Source: Isochrysis galbana (lineage: Eukaryota; Haptophyta; Isochrysidales; Isochrysidaceae). From it: a stretch of 64,000 nucleotides of DNA. The DNA is taken from positions 9,114,001 through 9,178,000 of the forward strand of contig CM030932.1 of assembly GCA_018136815.1 (NCBI GenBank), read 5' to 3'. The position numbers were made by a program, and so were the translations under genes. Shown here piece by piece: positions 21,840 to 32,119 of this stretch. Positions within the stretch are counted from its first letter, which is position 1. Each line of letters begins with the position of its first letter. The notes below the pieces were generated by a model, which did not search any database, was not told where the DNA came from, and was given only the letters and a program-made list of their open reading frames with translations.

Positions 21840-23350
21840 CCCCCCATGTGGACGGTATAAGTTCTACTTAAAGGACTCCCTTATTAAGGTACAAACTTGC
21901 AGGTTTCAGATGTATACTGGCATTCGTGCCAATTATTGTATTACATTTTTGGAAGTGGCACTGGTGCAGATTTGACCGCAGAAAAGGGGACATCGTATCC
22001 AGTCTCGCCGAACGAACACCGAACGAGTCCGCACGTTTCTTTTTTGTACCCCAAGTTGTTCCGTCATACCGTCATATGACACTTGCCATGGAACTGAGTA
22101 TGATATCATACATCTAATATCATATGATACTCACTCCAAACATCTACACTTATAAACCCGCCATTATGATAAAAATCTGCTTACACAGCAGCAACCCTGG
22201 AGCGTCTCCACATGGCGCCGCCCCCACTCCACGGCGGTGTGACACTCGTCATCGCCGTCGTCGCCGCCGCCATCGTTGCTGCACATCAGGTTGGCGGCCA
22301 TTGGGGGGGGGGGGGGGGGGCTCGGAGCTGGAGCTGGGAGCGCCGGTATTTCCGCTTGCGCCCCCTGAACTTGTACTAGTAAAACAAGTTGAAGTGTAGG
22401 CTCTAGTCTTGTCATATGACACTCAGTATCAGGTCTAGAGCAACTAATACTGAGATATCATATATGATATCATATATGACAGAACAACCTGGTTTGTACC
22501 GGTATGTAGTAAACATTTCATATGTCACCGGTAACGTATCAGATGAAGATGCCTAAAGACTTCTTGTTTGAACTTTATAAATAATGCAATGATGCCATTG
22601 GCGCCAAAGAGTGGACACTGGCAGTTAGAATTGCGAGTAATTTAAGCTCATTGTCGGCTGATATGTACACAATTGCGAACACGCCAGCCGATAAACTCCA
22701 CGTAGTTCTGCAACTGAATTCGGCAAAAGAAATGCTAGAATTTGCCACTAAACAACTGCAAAAACAGGTCAGCCTTCTTGCGGTCAAACGCAAGGTTGCC
22801 CTTGGCGAATTTGCGACTGAACTACTGCGACAAGACTCCTTGCTTAAACTTTATGGAAAGGCCATTGCCGCCAAAGAGTGGGCATTGGCAATTAGAATTG
22901 CGAGTAATTTAAGCTCATTGTCGGCTGATCTGTACACAATTGCGAACACACCAGACGATAAACTCCACGTAGTTCTGCAACTGAGTTCGGCAAAAGAAAT
23001 GCTAGAATTCGCCACTGAACAACTGCGAAAACAAGTCACAAGCGTACAGAGCCTTCTTGCGCTTATCAGGCTTATGCAGTGCAAACGCAAGGTTGCACTT
23101 GGCGGTCGAGCGCGTGTGTGCCTGCCGTGTGGGAGGCCGGTGACCAGCGAGACCTGCTGAATGAGATGAAGTATTAAGATGAACACTCCCCGTGCAAATT
23201 GTTTGAGTTCTCTTTTTATTTAGCCGGTGGCGCGGCGTGCCCCCCCCCCATGTGGACGGTATAAGTTCTATCTGAAGGACCCCCTTATTAAGATACAAAC
23301 TTGCGATTTGACCGCAGAAAAGGGGACATCGCAGCCAGTCCCGCCCTTTC
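21840..23350 (+). mobile_element. 1.5-kb element-like unit between direct repeats
   Basis: Direct repeats lie at about 21843-22006 and 23246-23346. Both read CCCCCATGTGGACGGTATAA, TTATTAAG(G/A)TACAAACTTGC and GATTTGACCGCAGAAAAGGG. The left copy carries 69 extra bases (21899-21967) relative to the right. Between them are AT-rich DNA with several CATATGATATCATA-type palindromes, a poly-G tract, and a tandem-repeat reading frame. The layout resembles an element with terminal direct repeats, but no polymerase or integrase was found inside it. Confidence 0.5.
22561..23160 (+). pseudogene. Tandem 276-base coding-like repeat, interrupted by a stop
   Basis: Two units begin at 22564 and 22840. Each encodes a helical, Ala/Leu/Glu-rich segment (AKEWALAIRIASNLSSLSAD; TIANTPDDKLHVVLQLSSAK; EMLEFATEQLRKQV). 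The first unit is preceded by an in-frame stop after LYK, so an intact start is missing, and the second ends in Cys-rich sequence with stop at 23158. The amino-acid pattern is well conserved between units, suggesting past coding. No family recognised. It lies inside the direct-repeat unit and may be an element gene. Confidence 0.4.
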
Positions 23351-23659
23351 ACCGCGCGCGCCCTCGCTCCTCTTCAGCCAAACCAAAGCAGGTGGTTGCA
23401 CCCCACCGCACCGTACGAAGGCGCGCAGACGTCCCATAGGCGGGAGGAGATGCGTCCACAGAGGCGGGCGGAGAGGCGCGCCGACGTCTCCTGACCGGGA
23501 GGGACAGTGGCTGGGCTGAGCGAGGGCAGCGCCGGGCGAGCGGAAGCAGCACCTAGAGCAATGCCCCCCCCCTCACGTGGCACTGTTCGTTTTGGCTGAC
23601 GGGGAGATGGGTAGGAGGGAGGGGAAAGAAAGACCGCCCAAGCTCGCGAGAAGTCGCCA

Positions 23660-23995
23660 CGCGGGCGGTCGTGGGGGTAGCAAGGGCCCAAAGTACCCCC
23701 GCTTCCATGTCCGGGTGGGTAGCTCGCGTTCTCACCGACCACAACATCGTGGCTCCTCCCGGGTTCGCCTACTTGGGTCATTCTCTCCGCGCCGGCGGCT
23801 CTTCGGCCGCAGAAGCCATCAAGGTCCCCCGGGCTCCTAGGGGCGATTGGCTTGGCGCTTGGCGGCTGGGCACCCGGCACCTCCACGCGAGTGAAGCACT
23901 ACATCGATCCGACCGTCGGCCCATGCGACGCAGCATACGCCCTCCTCGGTTGGCTTCTAGACTCGCATTACTCAGCCTCGCGCGAACAAGGCTGA
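23660..23995 (+). pseudogene. Tyrosine recombinase C-terminal remnant
   Basis: Frame 1 gives WVARVLTDHNIVAPPGFAYL then GHSLRAGGSSAAEAIKVP. A second frame continues with GGWAPGTSTRVKHYIDPTVG then DAAYALLGWLLDSHYS and a stop at 23993. HSLR matches the His-x-x-Arg motif and HYID the nucleophilic Tyr of tyrosine recombinases. The downstream pattern is that of DIRS/Crypton-type eukaryotic element recombinases. The frame change near 23840 (or a missing base) and the absence of the N-terminal half mark it as a remnant. Confidence 0.65.
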
Positions 23996-24054
23996 CATCT
24001 TCTCTATTCTTCCTACTTCGTAGTGGTAGTGGGTAGTGGTAGTGGGTGGGTGGT

Positions 24055-24273
24055 GGCATTTATACCACTTCCAGTCGCACATAGCCTAGCCACACTGCGA
24101 ATGTGTCGTTTTGTAGTAACGAGCGTTCACAGAAGGCGGCGGCAAGGACGACTGATTTTGCTCTCCCTCCCTCCCATACCCATTCAGCTGAGCGTGTAGG
24201 CCTTTAAGGCATTAAGATTCCTTTAAGGCATTTATACCATTTCCAGTCGCACATAGCCTAGCCAGACTGCGAA
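24055..24273 (+). repeat. Pair of 47-base direct repeats upstream of a gene
   Basis: Copies at 24055-24101 and 24227-24273 (GGCATTTATACCA(C/T)TTCC, then GTCGCACATAGCCTAGCCA and on) differ at two positions. The second ends 120 bases before the ATG at 24394. Also nearby is a doubled CTTTAAGGCATT motif. They may be promoter elements duplicated with the flank. Confidence 0.65.
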
Positions 24274-24393
24274 CCTCTGAATAGTGCCTTTTTCCGGTGG
24301 CGCCGTTTCACTCCTGGACGTGCGTGGCACATCCCGCGAGACGGAGGAAGGAGCTTGAGCCACCGTTCGCTGGCCGCAGAGCAGCGGGCTGTG

Positions 24394-25313
24394 ATGGCCG
24401 GCGTCAACGATGGGATCTGTAAGTCCATCCGCTGCTCACGCCCTTGCATCGTTCTCCACACGCTGACCATCCCTCTGTGCCTTCTTTTCGGCCATACAGT
24501 CAAGACATGGTGCAAGAACGACTTCAGCACCATCTCGCTTCAGAGGCCTGATCCGGTGTACACGCATTCCCACACGAATCGATTGACGCACTCAGTGCCT
24601 GTGACACGAGGCGAAACCTCAGCTCTGGCACGGAGCTCGGCCTCATGGCAGCCGGCTCCAGCAAAGCCTGCCGTGCAGAGTGTGCCGATTGCGCCAGCGC
24701 GCATAACTACTGACAATATCTCGCACTGGACCGCGCCGTCCACGGTCACTTCTCCTGGCCCAGAACTCCACAAGTTCAACGTACTTTCGAGGTCGGAGCC
24801 ATGGACACCGCATCCTTCTAACGTGCCAGGAACTCGTCGGGCTGTGTACGACCCCATTGCACACAAAACAACTGTCTTCACGTTCGATGGCAAAGATGGC
24901 ATCTCAAGAGTGGAGGTGCGCTTGGGTCACGCCTATGTCGGTCTCGCATGCATCGCTGCTGTCAGTACATTCAGGACGCTTATTATGATACCCCGCCTCG
25001 TGGGATCACAGCTAAAGTGTGTCCTCCCACACAGGGCAAAGGCGATCATCTACTAAGAGCGGAACAGCAGCGCACTCTGAACGAATCGGCGGGCGCAAAG
25101 TGGAACGGACGACGAAAGGGCGTCGTTGAGTTTCGTGACCGCACACACTGCTTCGCGGTGAACAAGAACGAGCGCTATTTGCAGGGTATGCGGGAGGAGC
25201 CGAAGTCGTACGCGCGGGTCACAGGTGAGATGACCAATTGGTTTGACCGCGGATTTGAATCACGTGTCAAGCTGCCCTTCTACAACAAAACGCCCATGGA
25301 GCTGGGCAAGTAA
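24394..25313 (+). CDS. Unrecognised three-exon gene
   Basis: Exons 24394-24418, 24500-24915 and 25035-25313 join in phase with good GT-AG sites (T|GTAAGTCC; CATACAG|; GAG|GTGCGC; CACACAG|) to give 239 residues. The tiny first exon encodes MAGVNDGI and leads into FKTWCKNDFSTI. The protein is basic, Pro/Thr/Ser-rich in the middle, and has the phrases YDPIAHKTTVFTFDGKDGI, then RTLNESAGAKWNGRRKGVVE and EMTNWFDRGFESRVKLPFYN at the end. No transmembrane segment or signal peptide. The style (short motifs with Tyr-Asp-Pro and Trp-Asn) recalls ciliary microtubule-associated proteins, but I cannot place it in a family. The intact splice structure argues for a real gene. Confidence 0.65.
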
Positions 25314-25314
25314 G

Positions 25315-25362
25315 GCATGACATCATCATGATCAATAGGCATGACATCATCATGATCAATAG
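25315..25362 (+). repeat. Two perfect 24-base tandem units after a stop codon
   Basis: The unit GGCATGACATCATCATGATC plus AATA occurs twice head to tail, starting one base after the TAA of the preceding gene, so it lies in the 3' untranslated region. TCATGA palindromes lie inside each unit. Confidence 0.85.
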
Positions 25363-25510
25363 GCATGCCTGGCGTGAGACTAGATCTCTGTCTATGACCG
25401 CTCAATCTCCCACAGACATTGCATGCTCTTCGCATTTTCATCCTCTTCTCGGCATGGAAGGAGCAGAGTGGGCTCTTCGCACACATTCAATCTCACTCGT
25501 CACTCGTAGG

Positions 25511-25660
25511 GCGGTCAAACAGGGGCTTTTTAACTACTAGTAAGGGTCGGGCTGCATTTTTTGACCGTGGCGCGATGCCCAATAAAAAACCTCCGGGGGG
25601 GCCACCTACCACTACGAAAATCTTCGCCAAGAAATGGTGCGATTCGCCCCCCCCCTCCCC
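25511..25660 (+). repeat. Dispersed repeat family F1, copy 2
   Basis: GCGGTCAAACAGGGGCTTTT, then TTTTTTGACCG, GGGGCCACCTACCACTACG and AAATGGTGCGATTCGCC, in the same order as at 1419-1575. Confidence 0.75.
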
Positions 25661-25662
25661 AG

Positions 25663-26274
25663 CCCGCCCCTCCCCCGCCTGGCCCGTCGTAGTGCACGCG
25701 GGCCCACCCCTTAGGGGGCGGGTAGTGGGTGCGGGGGTGAGAGTGAGGGGCTTAGGCGATGGCGAGCATGCTCCCGGAGTGGTGTCAACTAAGTTTTTAT
25801 ACTTGGTCGCGATGAACGCAAACGGGGCCCATTTCTCACTGCATTCCATCGGGGGGGGGGGTGCAAACCCCCCCCTCTCCCTCTCTCCACTCTCTCCCTT
25901 CGTCGTCCCTGCGGCGCGTCGCCATGCGGCGCGCACTGGCCTGCTCTCAGGGGCCCTTGGGGGGCTCCCAGGGGGCCAGCAAGGGCAGCTCAGGGGGCAG
26001 TGGAGGCTGGGGCTCAGCCCCTGGCCCCCCCTGCCTCTCCCACGCTCGCCTCGCTGGCCATGGGAGCCGCCCAAAGTCTCCTGTATGCCTGGCGACCAGG
26101 GACAGAGGGGGAGTCAGCTCGAGGGCAGGCCCAGCGCGGGCGTGGGAGTGCAGCTCGGGGGCCGCGTCCCCGAAGGGTCTGGGCCAGATTGATGAGTGCC
26201 CTGCCCCTGCCAAAGGGCAGGGGCTGGGGTTGATTGTACGGGCCCACCCCGGGGGGTGTCCGCGATGGTGTGAG
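25663..26274. other. GC-rich repeat mosaic, no gene
   Basis: Contains an F3-type start (ACTAAGTTTTTATACTTGG near 25789) interrupted by about 40 bases, a G-run/C-run hairpin near 25850-25875, and a module around 25992-26040 (CAGCTCAGGGGGCAG with CCTGCCTCTCCC) shared with 52395-52445. Long open frames on both strands are a by-product of composition. Confidence 0.5.
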
Positions 26275-26320
26275 GGGGGCGCGAGGCCCCCATTGTCCCC
26301 CACTCATAAAAGTAGGTTCA
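26275..26320 (-). repeat. Hairpin-tipped repeat F4, copy 2 (inverted)
   Basis: Reverse complement of the 21686 copy: CGAGGCCCCCATTGTCCCCC then ACTCATAAAAGTAGGTT. With 21686-21735 it brackets 4.5 kb holding the recombinase remnant and the unknown three-exon gene. Confidence 0.65.
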
Positions 26321-26816
26321 AAGTGGGTGGGAGCGAGGCGCGCTCCAGGACCCTATCATTTATAATGATAGTTCGATATCGATCTAGATAGCTGCAGGGC
26401 ACTATCACTATCGATCTAGATAGCATTTCCCCACTATCGAGTTCGATCCAGATACCAGATAGGCCTGAACCGAACTTGTTCCACACCTTAATAACGGGCC
26501 GCGAGGCAGGTGGAGGGAGTGATAAGGGATGTGGGCGTCGCTGCAGACTAGACGTGCAAGTGCAAGACCGCGCGCGCGTCGAGATTATTGAGAAGTTTTT
26601 TGTTGCCTTGTAGGTTCTTGTTTCTTTCTTCTCGGTCAAGGTGTTTGGCGAGCGAGTAGGTTGCTCTGTAGTTGGCAACTACTACCACACACGCTCTTCC
26701 AAAACCAAATTTGAACACAGCCAACGCACGCTCTCTCACACCCCCACGTGGCTGCGCCGCATGCGGCTATGCATCAGACACATTGCACACGCACCTAGCA
26801 TATGAGATGATTCGTG
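26321..26816. other. Intergenic; ATCGATCTAGAT palindromes
   Basis: TATCGATCTAGATAGC occurs at about 26373 and 26408, with a third related site near 26440. The rest shows nothing supportable. Confidence 0.45.
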
Positions 26817-27212
26817 TCACCACATAGTACGTAGTGATGCCGCACACCGCTGAATCAACACGAGCAGCAATTCACGAATATGAAACATAGCTCGGCGACT
26901 AAGGTGTCGCCGCGCATCCCCCCGCCTAAGTAATGCACGCGTGCCGACACTGGGGGACGAGGACAGAGAGGACTGATGGATAACGAAGGCGCTGACCGCA
27001 ACCGGAAGCATCGTGTCGCGGCATGGCAAGGACAACCGCTGTGCAAACCTCAACGCTCCCACGACATCTCCCATCATCATATGTATCCGTCCCAACTGCT
27101 CAATAGTAGCCTTCCCAAAAACCCCCAACCCCATGAATGGCCCATCTCGGCACTCCCGGTAGCCCAGATCACCGTTGTCGCACAACGATGTTGACCACGG
27201 CCCCTCTACCAA
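26817..27212 (-). CDS. Possible alpha-solenoid protein fragment, Mic1/RMC1-like
   Basis: This frame reads GVFGKATIEQLGRIHMMMGD then VVGALRFAQRLSLPCRD and a Leu-rich end with stop at 26817. The helix pair with (V/L)xxALRFxR resembles the C-terminal Mic1 domain of RMC1, a partner of the Mon1-Ccz1 GTPase-exchange complex, and also TPR-like helices in general. An upstream exon may lie near 27340-27300 behind an acceptor-like CTAACGGCAG. No start was fixed. Treat as weak; it could also be chance. Confidence 0.27.
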   Translation of the reverse strand: MVEGPWSTSLCDNGDLGYRECRDGPFMGLGVFGKATIEQLGRIHMMMGDVVGALRFAQRLSLPCRDTMLPVAVSAFVIHQSSLSSSPSVGTRALLRRGDARRHLSRRAMFHIRELLLVLIQRCAASLRTMW

Positions 27213-27711
27213 TGTGGCGATTCACAAGCGCCCGTGCTACCCTTCATGTGATTCTCCTCGGCAGCCGCATCTCAATGCAACTGCTCCGCCGCCGCCTCTC
27301 CACATGCTGTCAGTTCGATTACCGCGCGCTCTGCATGGATGGACTCAGTCTGCCGTTAGCGAGAATATCCTCTCACGCCCCTCCGCGCGTGATATCATTG
27401 CCAAGGGCGAGGCCGAGCAACCGCGCTCAAGCAAATCGAATAGTATGGTGAGAATTGTACGATGAGCCGTCTCCGGAGCTTCTGCCACAGTGTGCGTGCG
27501 TGCAGGCGGCGCGGCGACCTGGCACACCCATACTAATCTCCGAGAGATCCCAACCCCTTACCCAATGCTTGTGGCGGCGGCGATGCCATCCATCAGATAC
27601 ATCCTGTGCCGCCACGTCATCGAGTGACCATGGCGCTCCTGTGCTCGAGGACTGTACGTGCAAGATTATGCGCATTTGCACAATCTCTACTGGAAGCGCC
27701 GCCTAGGCAAG
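27213..27711. other. No gene assigned
   Basis: May contain upstream exons of the preceding minus-strand ORF and the 3' untranslated end of Rpb7. No exon could be fixed. Confidence 0.35.
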
Positions 27712-28399
27712 CTACGTGATGACGCCAAGGTAGTCATCTCGGATGGTGCCAATGGCACGGATCTCATTGACATCAAAGTGAGTCCCCACAATCCGCAGGC
27801 GAACCTCGGAATCTGGTCTTATTCTGATTGGCTGCTCGTCGGTCACTTGCGAGACGTAGCTGGCTGGGTTCGAGTTTTGGTCGAAGACCATGTCCGCAGG
27901 AATGGCATGCTTCGAGACGAAAACTGGTAATGGGCCCACCTCTGCGAAGAATCCCATCTTGTTCACCTTGGTCACTATCGCATCGAGCACCTCGCCCTGT
28001 AGCACGCCAACCGAGAGGTCATCAGTCAGTGGGGTGGTGAGAGCGCCAACAAGACACCTCTGGCGCAGGATGAACTGGGTGGCAAGCCGGGCCCGGGTTC
28101 ACACCTCCTCTCCCCCTTCCCTGTCCACCTACCCCCGCCTCTTTCCCTCTGCCCACCTTGAACGGTCGGAAGACTATGGCGTTGAACTTCATGGTGAACG
28201 ATGTGATTCCACTGCCCTCCTTGATCTGCCCCTTGGACTGCGAGATGATCTGGGTCACCGTGATGATGTATCCATGCCTGCCGGAGCACGTGCCCTCGAC
28301 GCTCTGCAGCAGCTTCTCCTTCAGGTGGTCTGTCACGTGTGGTCCGAGGAGGCGCGGGTGGAGGAGGAGCTCTCGCTCCATCGGGATGTGGAAGAACAT
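27712..28399 (-). CDS. RPB7: RNA polymerase II subunit Rpb7
   Basis: Two exons, 28399-28157 and 27996-27712 (160-base GT-AG intron, CAAG|GTGGGC to CTACAG|), give 175 residues, close to the usual 170 or so. The N-terminal half is the tip domain: MFFHIPMERELLLHPRLLGP, then LLQSVEGTCSGRHGYIITVT and FNAIVFRPFK. After the intron comes the OB/S1 domain: GEVLDAIVTKVNKMGFFAEV, HAIPADMVFDQNSNP, VRLRIVGTHFDVNEIRAIGT and DDYLGVIT at the C-terminus. These match Rpb7 along its whole length. Rpb7 pairs with Rpb4 as the stalk of Pol II, binding nascent RNA and helping initiation. The start is fixed by the family's MF(F/Y)H beginning. The gene is divergent from the TPR gene, 980 bases away. Confidence 0.96.
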
Positions 28400-29379
28400 C
28401 CGGCCAAGGACGCCTCCCACCCGGAGAGAGAAGCCGCCGCCGCCCCGGCCAACCCACCTGCCCTTCACGCCTTCCGCCCCCCCCCCCCCCCCGACCCGCT
28501 TTCACTCTCTCCCCCCCCGCCCCCCAACCCCCCGAACCCCCAGCGACTCTCTCGCGCGCTCCCCCTCCCCTCCTCGGGCCGCTCCCTACCCCCCCCCCCT
28601 CTCTCTCTCCTCTCTCTCCTCCCTCCCTCTCCTCCGTCTTTGACTTAAACTCGGGTGCTCTCTCCTTCTCCCTCCCTGGTGTACGATCTACTTTCTTCCC
28701 TAAATTCGGGTGCTCACCCATCAACCGACACGGTGCGAGTGGTCTCTCCCCTCGCTCTTCCTTTCCTCTCTCCTTCCTCTTACGGTTTGTAATGAGGCCC
28801 GCCTCCTCCTCGTGCCCGTGCGTCGGGCCCCCGCTTCGTTTCCATTTCCTCTCCTTGCTCTCAGCACGATTTCTAACCACTTTCCTCACTCTCACCCTCT
28901 CTGATCGGCCTCGAGCTGCTGGGTCGGCGTCTCTCTCTTCCGAATAATAGATACTCTCCTCCTCTTCTCTCTCTTCACTTTGAAGCGTCTTTCCTCTCTC
29001 AATTCGCAATACCACACGAGTTCTAAGAAGAAGTAAGTCAGAGGTGTGAGAGGGCGCGGCGCGGGGAGATAGAGAGGGAGAGAGAGAGAGAGAGCTGCCA
29101 GCAACAGGACGTCACCACACTTCAAACGTACTCTCACTCCACCTGGCGCTTTTTTTCTCTTATCCACCAGTGCTTCCCGCTCTCTCTCTCCTCGCTCGCG
29201 GTGCGGTGCGGGGGGGGGCGGTGCGGGGGGGGGGGGGGGGCGCCACCCGACACGTCGGCGGAAAGGGCGGGGAGGGCACCCCGCTGGTATCATACCGGGG
29301 GGGGGAGGGAGGGAAGAGAGGAAGCGAAAGGGTGGACGCCCCTCGCCCCCTCCTCTCCCCCGCCGCCGCCGCCGCCGTC
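28400..29379. promoter_or_regulatory. Divergent intergenic region between RPB7 and TPR gene
   Basis: The 980 bases between the two start codons must hold both promoters. The sequence is strongly pyrimidine-rich on the plus strand (28480-28640, 28740-28990) and then G-rich near 29205-29310, with a GA tract at 29070-29093. No TATA box is evident. No gene was seen; long frames here are composition effects. Confidence 0.5.
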
Positions 29380-30320
29380 ATGGCGGAGCAGGCCGAGCGC
29401 TACAAGTCGCAGGGGAACGCGGCGCTGCAGGCCAAGATGTTCAGCGAGGCGGTCGACCTGTACACCAAGGTGTGGCGTCTACTCGCGCTCCCACGCCCAC
29501 AATCCGTGAGCGCCCTCGCCTCAGAGCCCTCCCACCGCACGCCCAGGCCATTGCGCTCGACCCAAACTCTGCAATCTACTTCTCGAACCGCTCGGCTGCG
29601 TACGCCGCGATGGACCGGTGGCGCGAGGCACTGGATGACGCGAACGAGGCGACGATGCTCCAGCCCAAATGGGTCAAGGGCTACATTCGCAAGGGGGGAG
29701 CGCTCACGCACATGGGGCAGCATGAGGAGGCACGCAAAGCTTACCTCAAGGCCACACAGCTCGAGCCGCACAACCAGCAGGTAGCCGCGCTCCTTCAGCA
29801 AGCGGAGGAGGCCGTACGAAAGGCGGCGGAGGATGGCAAGGACTGGGAGAAGGACCTATGGTCTGACGAGGATGAAGAGGACACTGGGATGGATGCCCCG
29901 CAACCAAGCGGAAGTGATGGCGGCAGCAATGGGGTGCCTGCTGTATGCGGCGCCCATGCGCAGAGCGACCCCACGCGCGCGCCCGTGAAACGCGCGGGCG
30001 CCAAGCTCGTCCACGATTTGGAGCGGTCTCTCGCCGATGCATCTGCCGAGACGATGCGCTCAGCGCTCCGTGCTCTGGGCAAGGCTGACGCATCACTCGC
30101 ACAAAAGATGCTGCACATGCTGGAGGGTCTGAATGCCGCATCATCTGAGGGAGAAGGCGAGGAGGACGATTCTGGGGATGAGGCCGAGCCGCAGGCCTCG
30201 CAGCGCAAACGGCGAAGAGACGAGTATTTTGGCGTAAGCAGCAATAGCGCCAATGCATTCCCTGGAAGAGGTTCGAACAGGCGCCGGCGAGGGGGCGATG
30301 GATCCGACTCGGATGACTAA
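29380..30320 (+). CDS. TPR co-chaperone-like protein
   Basis: Exons 29380-29469 and 29547-30320 (77-base GT-AG intron) encode 287 residues. Three TPR units occupy about residues 4-110: AERYKSQGNAALQAKMFSEA, then YFSNRSAAYAAMDRWREALD and KGYIRKGGALTHMGQHEEAR. The Lys and Asn of KSQGN, the Asn of SNRSAAY and the Lys/Arg of KGYIRKG occupy carboxylate-clamp positions that in STI1/HOP-type domains hold the EEVD tail of Hsp70 or Hsp90. The middle has an acidic patch (LWSDEDEEDTG), then a helical segment, and the C-terminus is basic (QRKRRRDE; GSNRRRRGGDGSDSDD), suggesting nuclear location. A chaperone adaptor is the best reading. There is no DP repeat or DnaJ domain, so it is not full STI1. Confidence 0.85.
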
Positions 30321-31653
30321 GATCTAGGCAGAGTGGCGTCCTTGGTGCCACATACGGCCCCGCAGGCGGTTGGGCCCCACGAAATGTGCTGTCCCACAAC
30401 TGATGGATGGTGCAGATTGGATGTCGCATTAGGGGCTGTTGGTGTCACTCCCCCCGCTCTCGTTCGAACGGCGCCAAGCGGGTTCCACAAGCTCTTGTGC
30501 AACCTGGGGTTACATGGCATGGCAGAGAGCCTCGCCCCGCGATGAGTGCAGTACCACACCTTGCTAGTGGGACGCAATGGCAGTATGGTCGGACACGCTA
30601 CTCAGTATCCGTGTGGCTTGCGAGACGAGGTCACCGTGAGCGTTAGAGAGGCCCTTGCTCAAACGTCCGCTCCGCAACCACTAGGTGCACAGCGCACAAC
30701 CAGAAGTATGCCGCTGCCCAAAACTCGGTGCAGTGTGATGATGATCGCTGCTGCTAATGTTGTCGTGCTGTAGCGCACCAACAGATGCTGTGACTAGCTT
30801 CGCGTGACTTGCTGCGCTAGCTTTCTTCCAACTTGATAGTCAATGTGCATGCCATGTGCGGTGTGTGGTTGTCGTAACGAGTAGCAACGAAGGCCGGGAC
30901 CTCGTCGTGCCTGTCCCCTGTTGGCGCGCCGGCGAGGGCCGCGGAGGGGCGATTAGCGACGAGGCGGCGGCGGGCATGCGAGCCAGCAGAAAACGCCCCC
31001 GGCAGCCTGCGTGCATGGCTGAGGCGCGCTGCACCGCGGGCGCGTCGATTAGCGGCCCGCCGCTTGCCCGCGCTCGCGCTCGCGCCGAACGTCGGCCCTC
31101 CGAGATGTGAGATGTTGATTGCTTTGGCCTGTTTTCGCGTTTTTTGGGCCACGCATCACGCATCGTTGTGGGTCTGCGGTGGGAGGTCTAAGGCCGAATA
31201 GGCACTGGATATGTGCTAGTATTGCCTATTTATTCGGTCAGTGCTCAGTGGTCAGTGGGGAGCCCTCTATCGAAGTAAGGTCCCCCGGGCGTTCGTCGCT
31301 TATTCTGCGGAGGAACAATCGGGGGTAGATTAGGCCTTGGCAGGCAAATATCCACAAAATCGGACCCAATACCCAGCAAAAATGTTCACAATATATATAT
31401 AATATTCAGCAATTTACAATTTACCTACTACTAAATATGCAATATGCAGAAGATTAGCTCCAGTGTGCAGTGTTACGTGTTCGCGCTATAAATACCGCTA
31501 GCCAGATGCCACGAAAGGACACAACGAACCCGCGCACACTCCGGCGGCCACACGAAGAAGACGTTCAACAGGCCTGCCCTGAACCCGCATTCTGAACTAG
31601 GCTGTTGCTCTTGCTCTTGGAAATGCACCAGACAGCCACCAGCCACCAGCAGC
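30321..31653. other. Intergenic, no gene seen
   Basis: An AT-rich stretch (31380-31440, with ATATATATAATATT) is followed by CGCTATAAATACCGC near 31485, which looks like a TATA-type promoter, but no gene follows within 600 bases. The rest is featureless. Confidence 0.4.
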
Positions 31654-31765
31654 TGGACCCCGGAAAGCCCGAAGAAAAAGGAATGAAGGGGGGAAAGGGA
31701 GGAGGGGAGGGGAGATAAGGGCGATGTCGTACTAGTGACAGGGAAACCTAGACCTAGTAGGCGAG
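31654..31765 (+). repeat. Dispersed repeat family F2, copy 2
   Basis: GGACCCCGGAAAGCCCGAAG, AAAAAGGAATGAAGGGG, GATAAGGGCGATGTCGTACT and GGGAAACCTAGACCTAGTAG follow the order of the copy at 1258. Confidence 0.7.
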
Positions 31766-32119
31766 TAGCCCAGAATCTTCAGATGTTTTTGGTAGTAAAT
31801 ACCAAATACCGTTAGCCATAGCCATATAGCCATGCGCGCGAACAAGGCGCAGCAAGCGGGCGACGCCTATATGCCCAAACTTCGCTTCGGTATTTACGCG
31901 ATGAAGATGAAGCCAAAATTTCGGTCAAAATTTCCATTTTGTGGGCCCACCCAAATTTCACCCAAAAAATCGCAAAACTCTGTCCGGGGCCAAGAAGCAA
32001 GAAGGTCGCGTCGTCGCGTCCGACCCCCAGACCCAGACCCAGAAGAACGATCGCTACTCCTACCCTTACATTAGAGCTCATCCATCGGTAATTTCTATTT
32101 CTAACTTCGACGTCGGCGA

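Noticed and set aside
25419..26192. 257-codon plus-strand frame
   Set aside because: It crosses an F1 repeat, an interrupted F3 repeat and GC-rich modules, with no domain.
21686..26320. Treating 21.7-26.3 kb as one complete DIRS element
   Set aside because: The F4 repeats also occur elsewhere, and a spliced host-like gene lies inside. Reported only as a possibility under the recombinase finding.
28339..28947. Pro/Ser-rich plus-strand frame opposite RPB7
   Set aside because: Pyrimidine-rich DNA gives open Pro/Ser frames. The minus strand carries the real gene.
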